Shown here: piece after piece, positions 1 through 8,203 of the stretch
Position numbering within the stretch: the first letter of the stretch is position 1
Layout: each line of letters opens with the position of its first letter
Assembly: GCF_030151085.1 (NCBI RefSeq)
Contig: NZ_JASLER010000093.1
Location: forward strand, 68,078-132,077
Reading direction: 5' to 3'
Source: Bacteroides sp.
GTDB lineage: Bacteria > Bacteroidota > Bacteroidia > Bacteroidales > Bacteroidaceae
Length of the DNA: 64,000 nt
Translations under genes and position numbers: made by a program
Notes under the pieces: generated by a model
Database searches by the model: none
Told to the model about the DNA's origin: nothing
Seen by the model: the letters and a program-made list of their open reading frames with translations, nothing else

Positions 1-707
1 TCCACTTGGATGGAAGGCACTCCGAAGTCTAATAGTTGCAAACGGTTGGCTGCCCATAAGTCGATATGATATTTATGTGTTTCGGGTTTCCACTCTGAGA
101 TATAATCCATTCGGAAGCCATTCTCGCGGAAAGCTTCGTACACTTCGTCACCTACTTCAAAAGCGGGTAGGGAGATGCCGGGACCGATACAAGCTATAAT
201 GTCTTTACCATCTGTATTGTAGAGTGACCGCATCTTGTCAAGGGTATGTCCGAGGATATAGTTTACTGTTCCCCGCCAACCTGCATGAACAGCAGCTATG
301 ACTTCGTGAACGCGATCATAGAGTAAGATAGGAATACAGTCTGCGGTAGAGATGCAGAGGCAACAATCCGGTTCACGGGTAATCAATGCATCAATGCCTT
401 GCAGCATGGTATGTCGATCTTCTTTGTTAGCTTGCAGGTAGGTCTTATCAATGGCAAGTACTTTCGTACCATGAGTCTGGTAGGGAATAATTAATTCTTT
501 AGGAGGCTGCGGCAGAGATGAACATACTATTTCCTGATTGCGTCTGACGCATTCCGCATCATCTCCCGTATAAGGCGTGCAATTGAAAGAATCATAATTT
601 CCTTGGCTGCATCCTCCACGACGGGTAGTTACAAAACAAGAAATGTTGGGATATGAGGAAAGAATCTCATATCCCAACATTTTCTTATCTTCGGTGAGAG
701 AAATCAT
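1..707 (-). CDS. pgeF: Purine nucleoside phosphorylase / laccase-domain protein (YfiH/PgeF), 3' end outside window
   Basis: About 235 codons are present and the C-terminus lies beyond the left edge. The translation carries the family signatures TADCIPILL and HAGWRGT, with the cysteine and histidines that bind zinc, plus the upstream PYQTHG motif. Members act on purine nucleosides or as peptidoglycan-editing factors in the cytoplasm; which role applies here cannot be told from sequence. The ATG at 705-707 overlaps the TGA of obgE (ATGA), so the two are probably translationally coupled at the end of an adk-obgE-pgeF transcript. Confidence 0.85.
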   Translation of the reverse strand, partial: MISLTEDKKMLGYEILSSYPNISCFVTTRRGGCSQGNYDSFNCTPYTGDDAECVRRNQEIVCSSLPQPPKELIIPYQTHGTKVLAIDKTYLQANKEDRHTMLQGIDALITREPDCCLCISTADCIPILLYDRVHEVIAAVHAGWRGTVNYILGHTLDKMRSLYNTDGKDIIACIGPGISLPAFEVGDEVYEAFRENGFRMDYISEWKPETHKYHIDLWAANRLQLLDFGVPSIQV

Positions 708-1888
708 TTTTTGTCGTCCTCCCAATCCTCTTCTTCATATTCGAAGTCTTCGAGGTCGTCAATATCCTCGTCGTCCTCTTCATACTCGTAACTGAGGTCT
801 TCGTCTTCACCTTCATCTTGCAATTCCTCTTGCAGATGGCTCATGTCTTTGGCACGATGGGCAATGCTTTCTATTTTGCCTTCTATTTTGTTACTTTCCT
901 TATTCAACTCTTCCCAAAGGAGGTCTTTCAGTACGGAGACACCCATACCGGAGATTGCAGAGATGAATACATGTGGAATGTTTTCAGGCAGCGTAGGCTC
1001 TATCTCGTCCATCAATTCCTGATCGAGCATATCACATTTGGTAATAGCAAGTACCCGTTGCTTATCCAGCATTTCGGGGTTGAAAGTGCGAAGTTCGTTC
1101 AGTAAGATTTCATATTCCTTGCGAATGTCGTCGCTATCGGCAGGCACCATGAACAGTAACAATGAGTTACGCTCGATATGACGCAAGAAACGTAGTCCCA
1201 AACCTTTACCCGCACTGGCTCCTTCGATAATACCGGGGATATCTGCCATGACGAATGACTTGCCGTCACGATAGGATACAATCCCCAGATTTGGTTCTAA
1301 TGTGGTAAAAGGATAGTTCGCAATCTTGGGTTTTGCAGCTGAAATAGAGGCTAGTAAAGTTGATTTTCCTGCATTAGGGAAACCTACCAGACCGACATCT
1401 GCCAGCAATTTCAACTCCATGATTACTGTCATTTCCTGCATCGGTTCGCCCGGTTGCGCAAAGCGTGGGGCTTGTCGGGTGGCAGTTTTGAAATGCGAGT
1501 TGCCCAAGCCGCCTCGTCCGCCTTTCAGTAGAATGACTTCTTGTCCATGTTCGGTCACGTCGCAGAGGTATTCACCGGTTTCAGCGTTGTATACTACTGT
1601 TCCGCAGGGAACTTCAATTACTTTGTCTTCTCCGTCCTTGCCGAAGCTGCGTCCTTTACTGCCCGATTCACCGTGACCTGCCATGATATGACGGTCGTAG
1701 CGCAGGTGCAACAAGGTCCAATAGTTACGGTTACCGCGGAGTATAACATGACCTCCTCGTCCTCCGTCACCTCCGTCGGGGCCACCATTGGGTATGTATT
1801 TCTCACGCCGCATGTGCGTGGAGCCTCGTCCGCCCTTTCCGGAGCGGCAATATATTTTTACGTAGTCAACAAAATTCGATTCAGCCAT
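704..1888 (-). CDS. obgE: GTPase Obg
   Basis: 394 aa. The glycine-rich Obg fold fills the first ~160 residues (GGRGSTHMRREKY, GGRGGLGNSHF). It is followed by the G domain with P-loop GFPNAGKST, switch II DIPG and a TKCD specificity motif. The last ~50 residues are strongly acidic (EEDDEDIDDLEDFEYEEE), as in many Bacteroidota Obg proteins. Obg is a ribosome-associated GTPase needed for 50S maturation and stress responses. It lies 10 bp downstream of adk and overlaps pgeF by 4 bp, which suggests one operon. Confidence 0.97.
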   Translation of the reverse strand: MAESNFVDYVKIYCRSGKGGRGSTHMRREKYIPNGGPDGGDGGRGGHVILRGNRNYWTLLHLRYDRHIMAGHGESGSKGRSFGKDGEDKVIEVPCGTVVYNAETGEYLCDVTEHGQEVILLKGGRGGLGNSHFKTATRQAPRFAQPGEPMQEMTVIMELKLLADVGLVGFPNAGKSTLLASISAAKPKIANYPFTTLEPNLGIVSYRDGKSFVMADIPGIIEGASAGKGLGLRFLRHIERNSLLLFMVPADSDDIRKEYEILLNELRTFNPEMLDKQRVLAITKCDMLDQELMDEIEPTLPENIPHVFISAISGMGVSVLKDLLWEELNKESNKIEGKIESIAHRAKDMSHLQEELQDEGEDEDLSYEYEEDDEDIDDLEDFEYEEEDWEDDKK

Positions 1889-1898
1889 ATTCTTTTTT

Positions 1899-2471
1899 TT
1901 ATTTTACTTTATCAATAGCACTACAAACATCAGCAAAGATTTCGTCCAAGATGCCGAAGCCTTTGATGTGTTGGTATTTACCATCTTGTTTATACCAATC
2001 AATCAACGGAGAAGTTTGAGTGTGATAAACAACGAGACGTTTTTTGATAGTTTCTTCGTTGTCATCTGCACGACCTGATTCTAATCCACGCTTGATGAGG
2101 CGCTTCATCAATTCTTCTTCAGGCACGTCGAGGTCAAGCATTATGCTTACTTCCTGGTTACGTTCAGCGAGCATTTTCTTTAATGCCTCAGCCTGTGCAA
2201 TTGTTCTGGGGAAACCATCAAAAATAACACCTTTGCTATCTTTGAAGCTATCCAGTGTGCTGGCAAGGATATCAATCATCAGTTCGTCAGGAATCAACTG
2301 ACCTTGGTCGATGTAACCTTTAGCTGTTTTGCCTAGTTCTGTGCCATTCTTAATCTCAGCGCGGAGTACGTCTCCTGTAGAAATGTGGTTAATACCATAT
2401 TGCTTCACAATCAAGTCACTTTGTGTTCCCTTACCTGAACCGGGAGCACCGAAAATTACAATATTCAACAT
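1899..2471 (-). CDS. adk: Adenylate kinase
   Basis: 190 aa, the short form without the zinc-type LID insertion. P-loop GAPGSGKGTQ is at residues ~8-17, the AMP-binding segment ISTGDVLR follows, and DGFPRT is present. It catalyses ATP + AMP = 2 ADP in the cytoplasm. It sits 34 bp downstream of hpt and 10 bp upstream of obgE, so nucleotide salvage and energy-charge genes are clustered. ATG start with the P-loop at the expected distance. Confidence 0.97.
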   Translation of the reverse strand: MLNIVIFGAPGSGKGTQSDLIVKQYGINHISTGDVLRAEIKNGTELGKTAKGYIDQGQLIPDELMIDILASTLDSFKDSKGVIFDGFPRTIAQAEALKKMLAERNQEVSIMLDLDVPEEELMKRLIKRGLESGRADDNEETIKKRLVVYHTQTSPLIDWYKQDGKYQHIKGFGILDEIFADVCSAIDKVK

Positions 2472-2505
2472 CTTGTTTAGTTATTATTTAAATGATTTAT
2501 TATAA

Positions 2506-3042
2506 TTAATCTACTACTGTATAGATATCGGGATAATTACGACCAAAGCCATCATAATCCAGTCCATAACCTACTATAAAGTCATTGGGAATGCTCATGG
2601 CAACATAATCAATATCCAGTTTTACTTTAAGTTTTTCGGGTTTCAGCAATAGAGATGCAATGCGGATTTCCTTGGGATTGCGTGTGCCGAGTGTATCCAG
2701 TAGGCGTTGCATGGTGAAACCGGTGTCTACAATATCTTCTACGATGACTACCGTACGGTCAGTTAGGTCTTCATTGATGCCTATCACTTCTTTGATAACC
2801 CCTGTAGAAGCTACTCCCTGATAAGATGCTAATTTGATGAACGAGATTTCGCAAGGTATCGTAATACGTTTCATCAAATCAGCGGTAAACATGAACGAAC
2901 CATTCAATACGCTGAGGAATAATGGGTTCTTTCCTGCCAGATCACGATTGATCTCGTTGGCTACGCGGGTTACTTCCTTTAGAATGTCCTGCTCTTTGAT
3001 AGAGACAGTGAACGTTTTATCCTTTATCTGTATAGAGTCCAT
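2506..3042 (-). CDS. hpt: Hypoxanthine phosphoribosyltransferase
   Basis: 178 aa from the chosen ATG (MDSIQIKD). PRPP-binding loop VIVEDIVDTGFT and the GYGLDYDG segment near the C-terminus identify a purine-salvage phosphoribosyltransferase that makes IMP/GMP from hypoxanthine/guanine and PRPP. An in-frame upstream ATG at 3099 is rejected: it would lie inside the -33 box of a promoter that matches TTTG-N19-TAnnTTTG, upstream of the expected transcription start. First gene of the hpt-adk-obgE-pgeF group. Confidence 0.93.
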   Translation of the reverse strand: MDSIQIKDKTFTVSIKEQDILKEVTRVANEINRDLAGKNPLFLSVLNGSFMFTADLMKRITIPCEISFIKLASYQGVASTGVIKEVIGINEDLTDRTVVIVEDIVDTGFTMQRLLDTLGTRNPKEIRIASLLLKPEKLKVKLDIDYVAMSIPNDFIVGYGLDYDGFGRNYPDIYTVVD

Positions 3043-3069
3043 AGGTGGGGTATATTTTGAAAATTGGTA

Positions 3070-3100
3070 CAAAGATAGTGCAAACGGAATGCAGTACAAA
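3070..3100 (-). promoter_or_regulatory. Bacteroides sigma-ABfr type promoter for hpt
   Basis: On the minus strand TTTG (3097-3100) and TATCTTTG (3070-3077) are separated by exactly 19 nt. This matches the Bacteroides -33/-7 consensus TTTG/TAnnTTTG. Predicted start is near 3063, giving a ~20 nt leader. Confidence 0.8.
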
Positions 3101-3116
3101 ATAAGCTTGCTTATTT

Positions 3117-4655
3117 TTATTCTACTCCGTGCATCATCTTCTGCAATTTCTTTGAAAGCAGGAAGAGGATAAGTGCTGCTGTAGCCGACATGACAACGAA
3201 TACCATAAAGAAGTCGTACATCGTTTCAATGTGATATCCTAACAACGTTTTTACCTTTCCCGGTTCGGGATAAAGACCGCTCAATGTACCTGCAAATTTA
3301 TTTGCTGTGGCATTAGAAAGATACCAGATACCCATCATTAAGGAAGCGAAACGGATGGGTGTCAGCTTGTTTACCATAGACAATCCGATAGGAGAGAGGC
3401 ATATTTCGCCCATGGTGTGGATAAAGTACAATCCTGTCAGCCAAATAAGGCTTACTTTGATGCCTGGCTGTACATCTTTTACTCCGAAACAGATGACCAG
3501 ATAACCCAGGGAAAGCAACAACAGACCGATAGCTTGCTTAGTGGGAGAAGATGGTTCCATGCCCCGTCTGTTGAGCGAACCCCATACACCCGGCATGATG
3601 GCTGCCAGTATCACCACAAAGAAAGGATTGAATGACTGAATCCACGATGCGGGCATCTCCCAACCTAATATAGTACGATCAGTCTGCTCTGAAGCGAAAA
3701 GCGTCAGAGAGGCGCCGGCCTGTTCGTAGGCGGCCCAGAAGAAGATTACAAAGAAGGCTATGATATAGATTACAAAGATACGGCTACGTTCAATCTTGGT
3801 GAGTGATCCTTCGAGCAGGATGCTGACGGGAAGTACAATACAGGCGGTAAAGATGCCGACGCTGATCCAATCTCCATCGAAACTCCAATAGAAAATAGCG
3901 GCAAGTACTACGGCCAGCAAACCTAAAAGCAGGAAATTTCGTTTTCTCTTATTCTTTTCGGTTTCGGAAAGGCAAGTGTCTTGGGCTTCTAATGTCTGTC
4001 CTTTTTGGGCGTCAGGGATAATACCTAGCTGCTCTCCATCGGGTCCGATGAGGTATTTGTTCTTCTGTGACTCAAACAATACTACTGTAAATACGGTAAC
4101 GATTCCCGCAATGAGGAAGCCCCATTTGAAGTCGTTCGGATCGCCCGTTTCGCCAAAGTAGCCGCATACTAGTGGGGCAAGGAAGGAACCTACGTTCACA
4201 CCCATATAAAATATGGTATAGGCCGAATCCAGTCGTTTGTCTCCAGGTTTATAGAGTTGACCTACCAATGAAGTGACGGTTGGCTTGAAGCATCCGTTTC
4301 CTAAAATAAGGAAAGTGAGTCCGATGTACATCAACCAGTGCGACAATTGAACGGCGCTGAGCATCGAAGCACTGGCAAACATCAGGAATTGACCTACTGC
4401 CATCATCATTGCTCCCCAAAATACCGAACGGCGGATTCCCCAATATTTATCTGCGATATATCCACCGATAAGCGGTGTGAGATAAACCAGTCCGGTATAA
4501 CTACCGTAAATGGAGGCTGCATGTTCTTTGTCGAAAAGAAGTGCCTGCGTAAGAAACAAGATAAAAATAGCTCGCATGCCATAGTAACTGAAGCGTTCTG
4601 CCGTACTGGTTGCAAAGATAAGGTAAAGACCTTTGGGATGTTTGGGTGAGCTCAT
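3117..4655 (-). CDS. POT (PTR2/DtpT-type) proton-coupled oligopeptide transporter
   Basis: 512 aa, about 14 hydrophobic segments, beginning with the POT signature AERFSYYGMR. FYMGVNVGS and a GEICLSPIGLS segment late in the protein also match the family. Members import di- and tripeptides with protons across the inner membrane. The first glutamate of the usual ExxER motif is a serine here (STAER), which in other POTs changes proton coupling. Its stop lies 17 bp upstream of the hpt -33 box, so hpt is probably transcribed separately as well. Confidence 0.92.
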   Translation of the reverse strand: MSSPKHPKGLYLIFATSTAERFSYYGMRAIFILFLTQALLFDKEHAASIYGSYTGLVYLTPLIGGYIADKYWGIRRSVFWGAMMMAVGQFLMFASASMLSAVQLSHWLMYIGLTFLILGNGCFKPTVTSLVGQLYKPGDKRLDSAYTIFYMGVNVGSFLAPLVCGYFGETGDPNDFKWGFLIAGIVTVFTVVLFESQKNKYLIGPDGEQLGIIPDAQKGQTLEAQDTCLSETEKNKRKRNFLLLGLLAVVLAAIFYWSFDGDWISVGIFTACIVLPVSILLEGSLTKIERSRIFVIYIIAFFVIFFWAAYEQAGASLTLFASEQTDRTILGWEMPASWIQSFNPFFVVILAAIMPGVWGSLNRRGMEPSSPTKQAIGLLLLSLGYLVICFGVKDVQPGIKVSLIWLTGLYFIHTMGEICLSPIGLSMVNKLTPIRFASLMMGIWYLSNATANKFAGTLSGLYPEPGKVKTLLGYHIETMYDFFMVFVVMSATAALILFLLSKKLQKMMHGVE

Positions 4656-4703
4656 TGAATATGTTATTATAGTTTTTTCTTCTTATATAGAATATCTAGG
4701 TTG

Positions 4704-4711
4704 CAAAAGTA
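4704..4711 (-). promoter_or_regulatory. -7 element upstream of POT transporter
   Basis: TACTTTTG on the minus strand, 49 bp upstream of the ATG; no clear -33 TTTG. Confidence 0.55.
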
Positions 4712-4801
4712 GTGACTTTTTAATTCCATTACTCTTTTTTTTGTCACTTTTGTATAGGCATTTCTGTTTAGTGGCTCTATACAGTGAGGTTTGGGTGGTG
4801 T

Positions 4802-5437
4802 TTATGGCTCCAATATATTTATGATACTATTGGATACTTCTTCTTCATCGGCACTAATAAAACTCAGATAAGTAGCCAGTGAATCTTCTTTCCAATCTTT
4901 CGGTATCGGGATACTTGCTGTACTGTCGCTTCGTAAGCCTGCATGAGTGTTATAGACTGCTGTACCTTTTTCTTTGTTATATACCAGTAGCATAACGATG
5001 TCTGTACTTTCGGCATTCCCTTCGCCGCTATTGTCTTTCCATCGGAATACTACCTTATTCGTTTCACGATTTACCGAAGTATTTGGCGCACCATTCAAGA
5101 AACCGATAGATACCATTACCCGTTGCAGGTCTACCACGGCTACGCCTTCTTCGTTAGTGCTGATGCACCGTTTCATCAGGTAGGAGGTGGCGGTGTTGTA
5201 TGTTGTCCGTCCTTGTGCATAGTTCTTCAAACCGATACGGATAAAAGGTACTATCGGTTTGAGAAAAGCGGTAGCTGCGGCTACTTTCTGTCGTTGCTGC
5301 AGTTGCTTGGGTGTACGTGCATCGCTGATAGTGGCAGCTTGTATGCGTATGATGTCTTTTCCTTTGCGGTGGTAGCCCACTATGCTCCCTACTTTACCTG
5401 ATACGCCGCCCAGTATTCCTTGTTTTAGAGTTCCCAT
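4802..5437 (-). CDS. DUF6266 family protein
   Basis: 211 aa from MGTLKQGILGG. The N-terminus GGVSGKVGSIVGYHRKGKDIIR is typical of DUF6266, a Bacteroidota family of unknown function. There is no signal peptide or catalytic motif. The ATG at 5437 is preferred over an in-frame ATG at 5464, because a -7 box at 5462-5469 places the transcription start downstream of the longer start. The gene is monocistronic, with about 300 bp of gene-poor DNA upstream. Confidence 0.75.
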   Translation of the reverse strand: MGTLKQGILGGVSGKVGSIVGYHRKGKDIIRIQAATISDARTPKQLQQRQKVAAATAFLKPIVPFIRIGLKNYAQGRTTYNTATSYLMKRCISTNEEGVAVVDLQRVMVSIGFLNGAPNTSVNRETNKVVFRWKDNSGEGNAESTDIVMLLVYNKEKGTAVYNTHAGLRSDSTASIPIPKDWKEDSLATYLSFISADEEEVSNSIINILEP

Positions 5438-5461
5438 AATAGTTTCGTTTTTATTTTCTTC

Positions 5462-5469
5462 CAAAGGTA
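5462..5469 (-). promoter_or_regulatory. -7 element for the DUF6266 gene
   Basis: TACCTTTG on the minus strand, 24 bp before the chosen ATG. It fixes the shorter start codon. Confidence 0.6.
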
Positions 5470-5737
5470 TTCGTAATTTATTTCTCTGCCTATTCTTTAC
5501 GGTATTTACTCGCTAAATATCTGATATATTAAGTAGATAGCAAAGAAATACCGAAGCAATATCGAATTGATGATGGAAGAGATAGAGTCTTATATAGGTG
5601 TTTTGGGATATCGGCTATGGCCTGCTGTAGCGGAAATAATTTCTCTATCTCCTCTAACTTACTATAGCAACTCTCTCCCCTCGAAAGTCGCTCATATTTG
5701 ACTTATTCTGCATAATTCCAAAGAATACAAACTAGCG

Positions 5738-6145
5738 TTAAATTATCAATATCTTCACGTTAAATCTAATTTTTTGTTTGTCTTTCTCTAATTTACAGTT
5801 GACATTCTCGAAACCGTTCTTTGTCATTTCATCACGGTATTCACGCAGGCTGTCTTTTACTTCTGCAAGGCGGCCGTTGCGCACCATCTTCTCGTAGAAC
5901 TCGTAAGTCAGACGGTCTATTACTTCCTCGCCACTCATTGGACGTTGGCCATGATAAGCCAAATCCTCAATGCAGCGGCACAAGAGAACATGTTGTCGTA
6001 GTTCAGGGAGTTCTTCAAGATAGCCTAAGATACAGAGGGTACAGGTACGGGGCTGACCGCAACTATTGCGGTAGCTCTCCACCAGGCGGAAGTATGGCCA
6101 GCGTTCACCTTTGCTGTTGATCTTATAGACTGTCCCGATGTGCAT
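5738..6145 (-). pseudogene. IS1634/IS4-like transposase, N-terminal fragment
   Basis: 135 codons. The first ~112 residues (PYFRLVESYRNS, RTCTLCILGYLEELPELRQ, then a helical EEVIDRL region) resemble the N-terminus of IS1634/IS4-type transposases. Full-length members are several times longer, and the DDE catalytic core is absent. The last ~20 residues (lysine/isoleucine-rich) do not look like the family and probably arise from read-out into unrelated DNA. The flanks 5470-5737 and 6146-6350 hold no gene that I can recognise. Family placement rests on resemblance by eye. Confidence 0.55.
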
Positions 6146-6350
6146 GCCACAAAGGTCGGTATTTTGCGATAAACGACCATATTTCTGGGTGTACTACAGA
6201 GGGGGAAATGACAAAAACGACCGATATTTAACATGCAGGCTATGCCTGGAAGCCCCAGAGAAGAGAAACCAAACAGAATTTAACTTATTGAAAGGAATCT
6301 TGTGGCAATGTGGGCTAAACTTCGTTATTTGAATTATTAATTAATAAGAT

Positions 6351-6387
6351 ACGGTAATCAGTTTTAATGCTAGAGACTGATTACCGT
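6351..6387 (-). terminator. 12-bp perfect hairpin downstream of the ABM gene
   Basis: ACGGTAATCAGT (6351-6362) pairs with ACTGATTACCGT (6376-6387) across a 13-nt loop. It starts 10 bp beyond the stop of the 6397-6723 gene. The downstream tract on the minus strand is AT-rich but not a pure U run. Confidence 0.6.
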
Positions 6388-6396
6388 AATGATTAT

Positions 6397-6723
6397 CTAA
6401 TAGCTGGAGGCGAATATGCGAACATGTTCGCGAATGCCCCATTCCTCGACGCCCTCAGCAAGCAGATCGATAACTCGTTTATGCCCCTCATCAAGCTCCG
6501 GGTTGGAATAGTGACGTTCAAATGAAGCATCATCTCGGTAGAACTCAAACGCCCATAAAATGTCAGGGTCTTCAAGTGAACGGGTGAGCACCCAAGTAAC
6601 CGGTCCGTCCGGATCGTCAGTGAAGTGCAGGTCATTGCAAACCTTGAATAATTCGTCTCCCTTACCGGATTTAGCTTTAAAACGTAGTACGTATCCGGGC
6701 TGATTTACTTTTGAAGTTTTCAT
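6397..6723 (-). CDS. Antibiotic biosynthesis monooxygenase (ABM)-domain protein
   Basis: 108 aa, one ABM/dimeric alpha-beta barrel domain. GYVLRFKAKSGKGDELFKV opens the first strand and helix, and WAFEFYRDDASFERHY matches the conserved central strand-helix of quinol-monooxygenase-like proteins. Such small cytoplasmic enzymes oxidise quinones or simply bind aromatic ligands; the substrate is unknown. The AraC-type gene just upstream (6801-7664) may control it. A TACTTTTG box lies 22 bp before its ATG. Confidence 0.75.
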   Translation of the reverse strand: MKTSKVNQPGYVLRFKAKSGKGDELFKVCNDLHFTDDPDGPVTWVLTRSLEDPDILWAFEFYRDDASFERHYSNPELDEGHKRVIDLLAEGVEEWGIREHVRIFASSY

Positions 6724-6745
6724 ATTTTTATAATTTTTGATACTG

Positions 6746-6753
6746 CAAAAGTA
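6746..6753 (-). promoter_or_regulatory. -7 element for the ABM gene
   Basis: TACTTTTG on the minus strand, 22 bp upstream of the ATG at 6723, in the gap between this gene and the AraC gene. Confidence 0.6.
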
Positions 6754-6800
6754 TGGGAAATACTAAGGCTTCACAAGGTCAATATAAGGTAAGTATAGGA

Positions 6801-7664
6801 CTAATCGAGGTTTTTGTTCCGAAATGCCAGTGGAGTCATTCCTGTAACTTTGGTAAATAGTCGTGTAAAATAAGAATAGTCATCATAGCCCAGTTCACCG
6901 GCAATTTCTTTTATAGATTTATCGGAATGATAAAGAAGGCGTTGTGATTCTAAAATAATGCGCTGTTGTATATGATATGAAACAGGATGACCGGTAGTGG
7001 CTTTGACACATTCGTTTAGATAAGGAGTTGATATGTTTAATTTTCTTGCATACTCAGCCGGACTTTTAATCTCTATATAATTTTGTTCCAGAGATAATTT
7101 GAAAGTTTTAGTGATAACTGAAAAACGCGATAATTGGTCAGTTGATTTGGATAATGATAGATATTGCGATACAACTAAAGCCACTAGTGTGTTACAGCTT
7201 TCTTTAAGGATGGGATAATAGAGCTTTTCGTCTTTTCTCTCAGAAAGTTTTATGCTAAGAGAAGCAACCTCTGAAAGAATTGATATTATCTCATTTTTTA
7301 ATGGGAGAACTTTTACCGGTGCGAGGTCTTGTAATAGTTTAAGAAATTCCGGGTGCATACTTTCACTGGTAATTATCCAACTACTAACCGTGGCATTTTC
7401 AAACTTTAACAAACGATGTACTTGATTCGGATCTATATAGATAACGGAAGGCGCATTAATTTTATGCTTTTGAAAGTCTATTTCAATATGCGTAGTCCCT
7501 TTCTCCTGTAAAATAAATAAATGCCCGTCGTCCCGATGAGACTGCTCTACTTCCTTTGGATCAGGTAAACCATTCAAGGTTGCTCGCATAATGATTATTC
7601 CTTCATTATACTTATCATTAAAACTATTTTCAGGAATGGACTTTTTCTTTTTCACATTAATCAT
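6801..7664 (-). CDS. AraC family transcriptional regulator
   Basis: 287 aa. The C-terminal ~100 residues form the two-helix-turn-helix AraC domain: YARKLNISTPYLNECVK for the first HTH, then IKEIAGELGYDDYSYFTRLF and the family end motif TGMTPLAFR. The N-terminal ~170 residues look like a cupin-type sensor (IDPNQVHRLL), ligand unknown. Neighbours on the same strand are the ABM monooxygenase downstream and the truncated nitroreductase/CocE pair upstream; either may be its target. Confidence 0.88.
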   Translation of the reverse strand: MINVKKKKSIPENSFNDKYNEGIIIMRATLNGLPDPKEVEQSHRDDGHLFILQEKGTTHIEIDFQKHKINAPSVIYIDPNQVHRLLKFENATVSSWIITSESMHPEFLKLLQDLAPVKVLPLKNEIISILSEVASLSIKLSERKDEKLYYPILKESCNTLVALVVSQYLSLSKSTDQLSRFSVITKTFKLSLEQNYIEIKSPAEYARKLNISTPYLNECVKATTGHPVSYHIQQRIILESQRLLYHSDKSIKEIAGELGYDDYSYFTRLFTKVTGMTPLAFRNKNLD

Positions 7665-7692
7665 TTTTCTTCCGGTTGTATATTCTGAGTCT

Positions 7693-7700
7693 CAAACGTA
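7693..7700 (-). promoter_or_regulatory. Possible -7 element for AraC gene
   Basis: TACGTTTG on the minus strand, 28 bp upstream of the ATG at 7664; no matching -33. Confidence 0.45.
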
Positions 7701-7742
7701 TTATTCCAATCCTTTATCATATCCCAAATAGGTATGAGAAAG

Positions 7743-7768
7743 GGCTGTCTGAAATTAATCAGACAGCC
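7743..7768 (-). terminator. Terminator hairpin after the nitroreductase fragment
   Basis: GGCTGTCTGA (7743-7752) and TCAGACAGCC (7759-7768) form a perfect 10-bp stem with a 6-nt loop, 24 bp beyond the stop codon. It is followed on the minus strand by CTTTCTC. Confidence 0.65.
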
Positions 7769-7792
7769 TTTAGTGCTATGAATATAAAATCT

Positions 7793-8203
7793 TTATTCAG
7801 CAGGATAACCAACAGCATTATTTAGTAGAAGATATTGCGACTCGTTGAGTTTAAGCACTTCACTTAGGACTTTGTGATCCATCATACTGTGCGATATGGT
7901 TGCAAGACCGTTTCCGGCACAGAACAGATTTATATTTTGTGATACGATACCAGCATCCATTGCCGCCGTAAACAGAACGTACTGAGACAGGTCAAATCCA
8001 GTCGGGTTATATACGGTATCGTATTTTGTATAATCCGCCGCAAGTATAAGTACAACGGGGACACTGGCTACAAAATCCTGCCCTCCACCTGCTGCTCGGC
8101 GATAGTCGCCTTCAGCAAGCCAGATGAGTTCATGTTTGTCGGGATCATACTTATAAGTTCCCTGCTTTGTAATGGCATAAACATCAATATCCATTGAGCT
8201 CAT
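7793..8203 (-). pseudogene. Nitroreductase (SagB/ThcOx-like), N-terminus deleted
   Basis: 136 codons matching the C-terminal two thirds of Bacteroidota nitroreductase-family proteins: IDVYAITKQGTYKYDP, QDFVASVPV, SQNINLFCAGNGLAT and the terminal NNAVGYP. The first ~70 residues of the family are missing, including the FMN-contacting arginine/serine segment. The homology begins right at the ATG. That ATG overlaps the CocE stop (ATGA), and CocE itself lacks its C-terminus. A deletion joining two tandem genes explains both. A cryptic coupled peptide may still be made, but flavin binding is doubtful. Confidence 0.7.

Noticed and set aside
3043..3099. Extended N-terminus of hpt
   Set aside because: The extension overlaps the -33/-7 promoter and has no family similarity.
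6146..6245. GGTCG/CGACC short inverted repeat as a terminal inverted repeat of the IS fragment
   Set aside because: Arms are only 5 bp and no matching end was found on the other side of the fragment.
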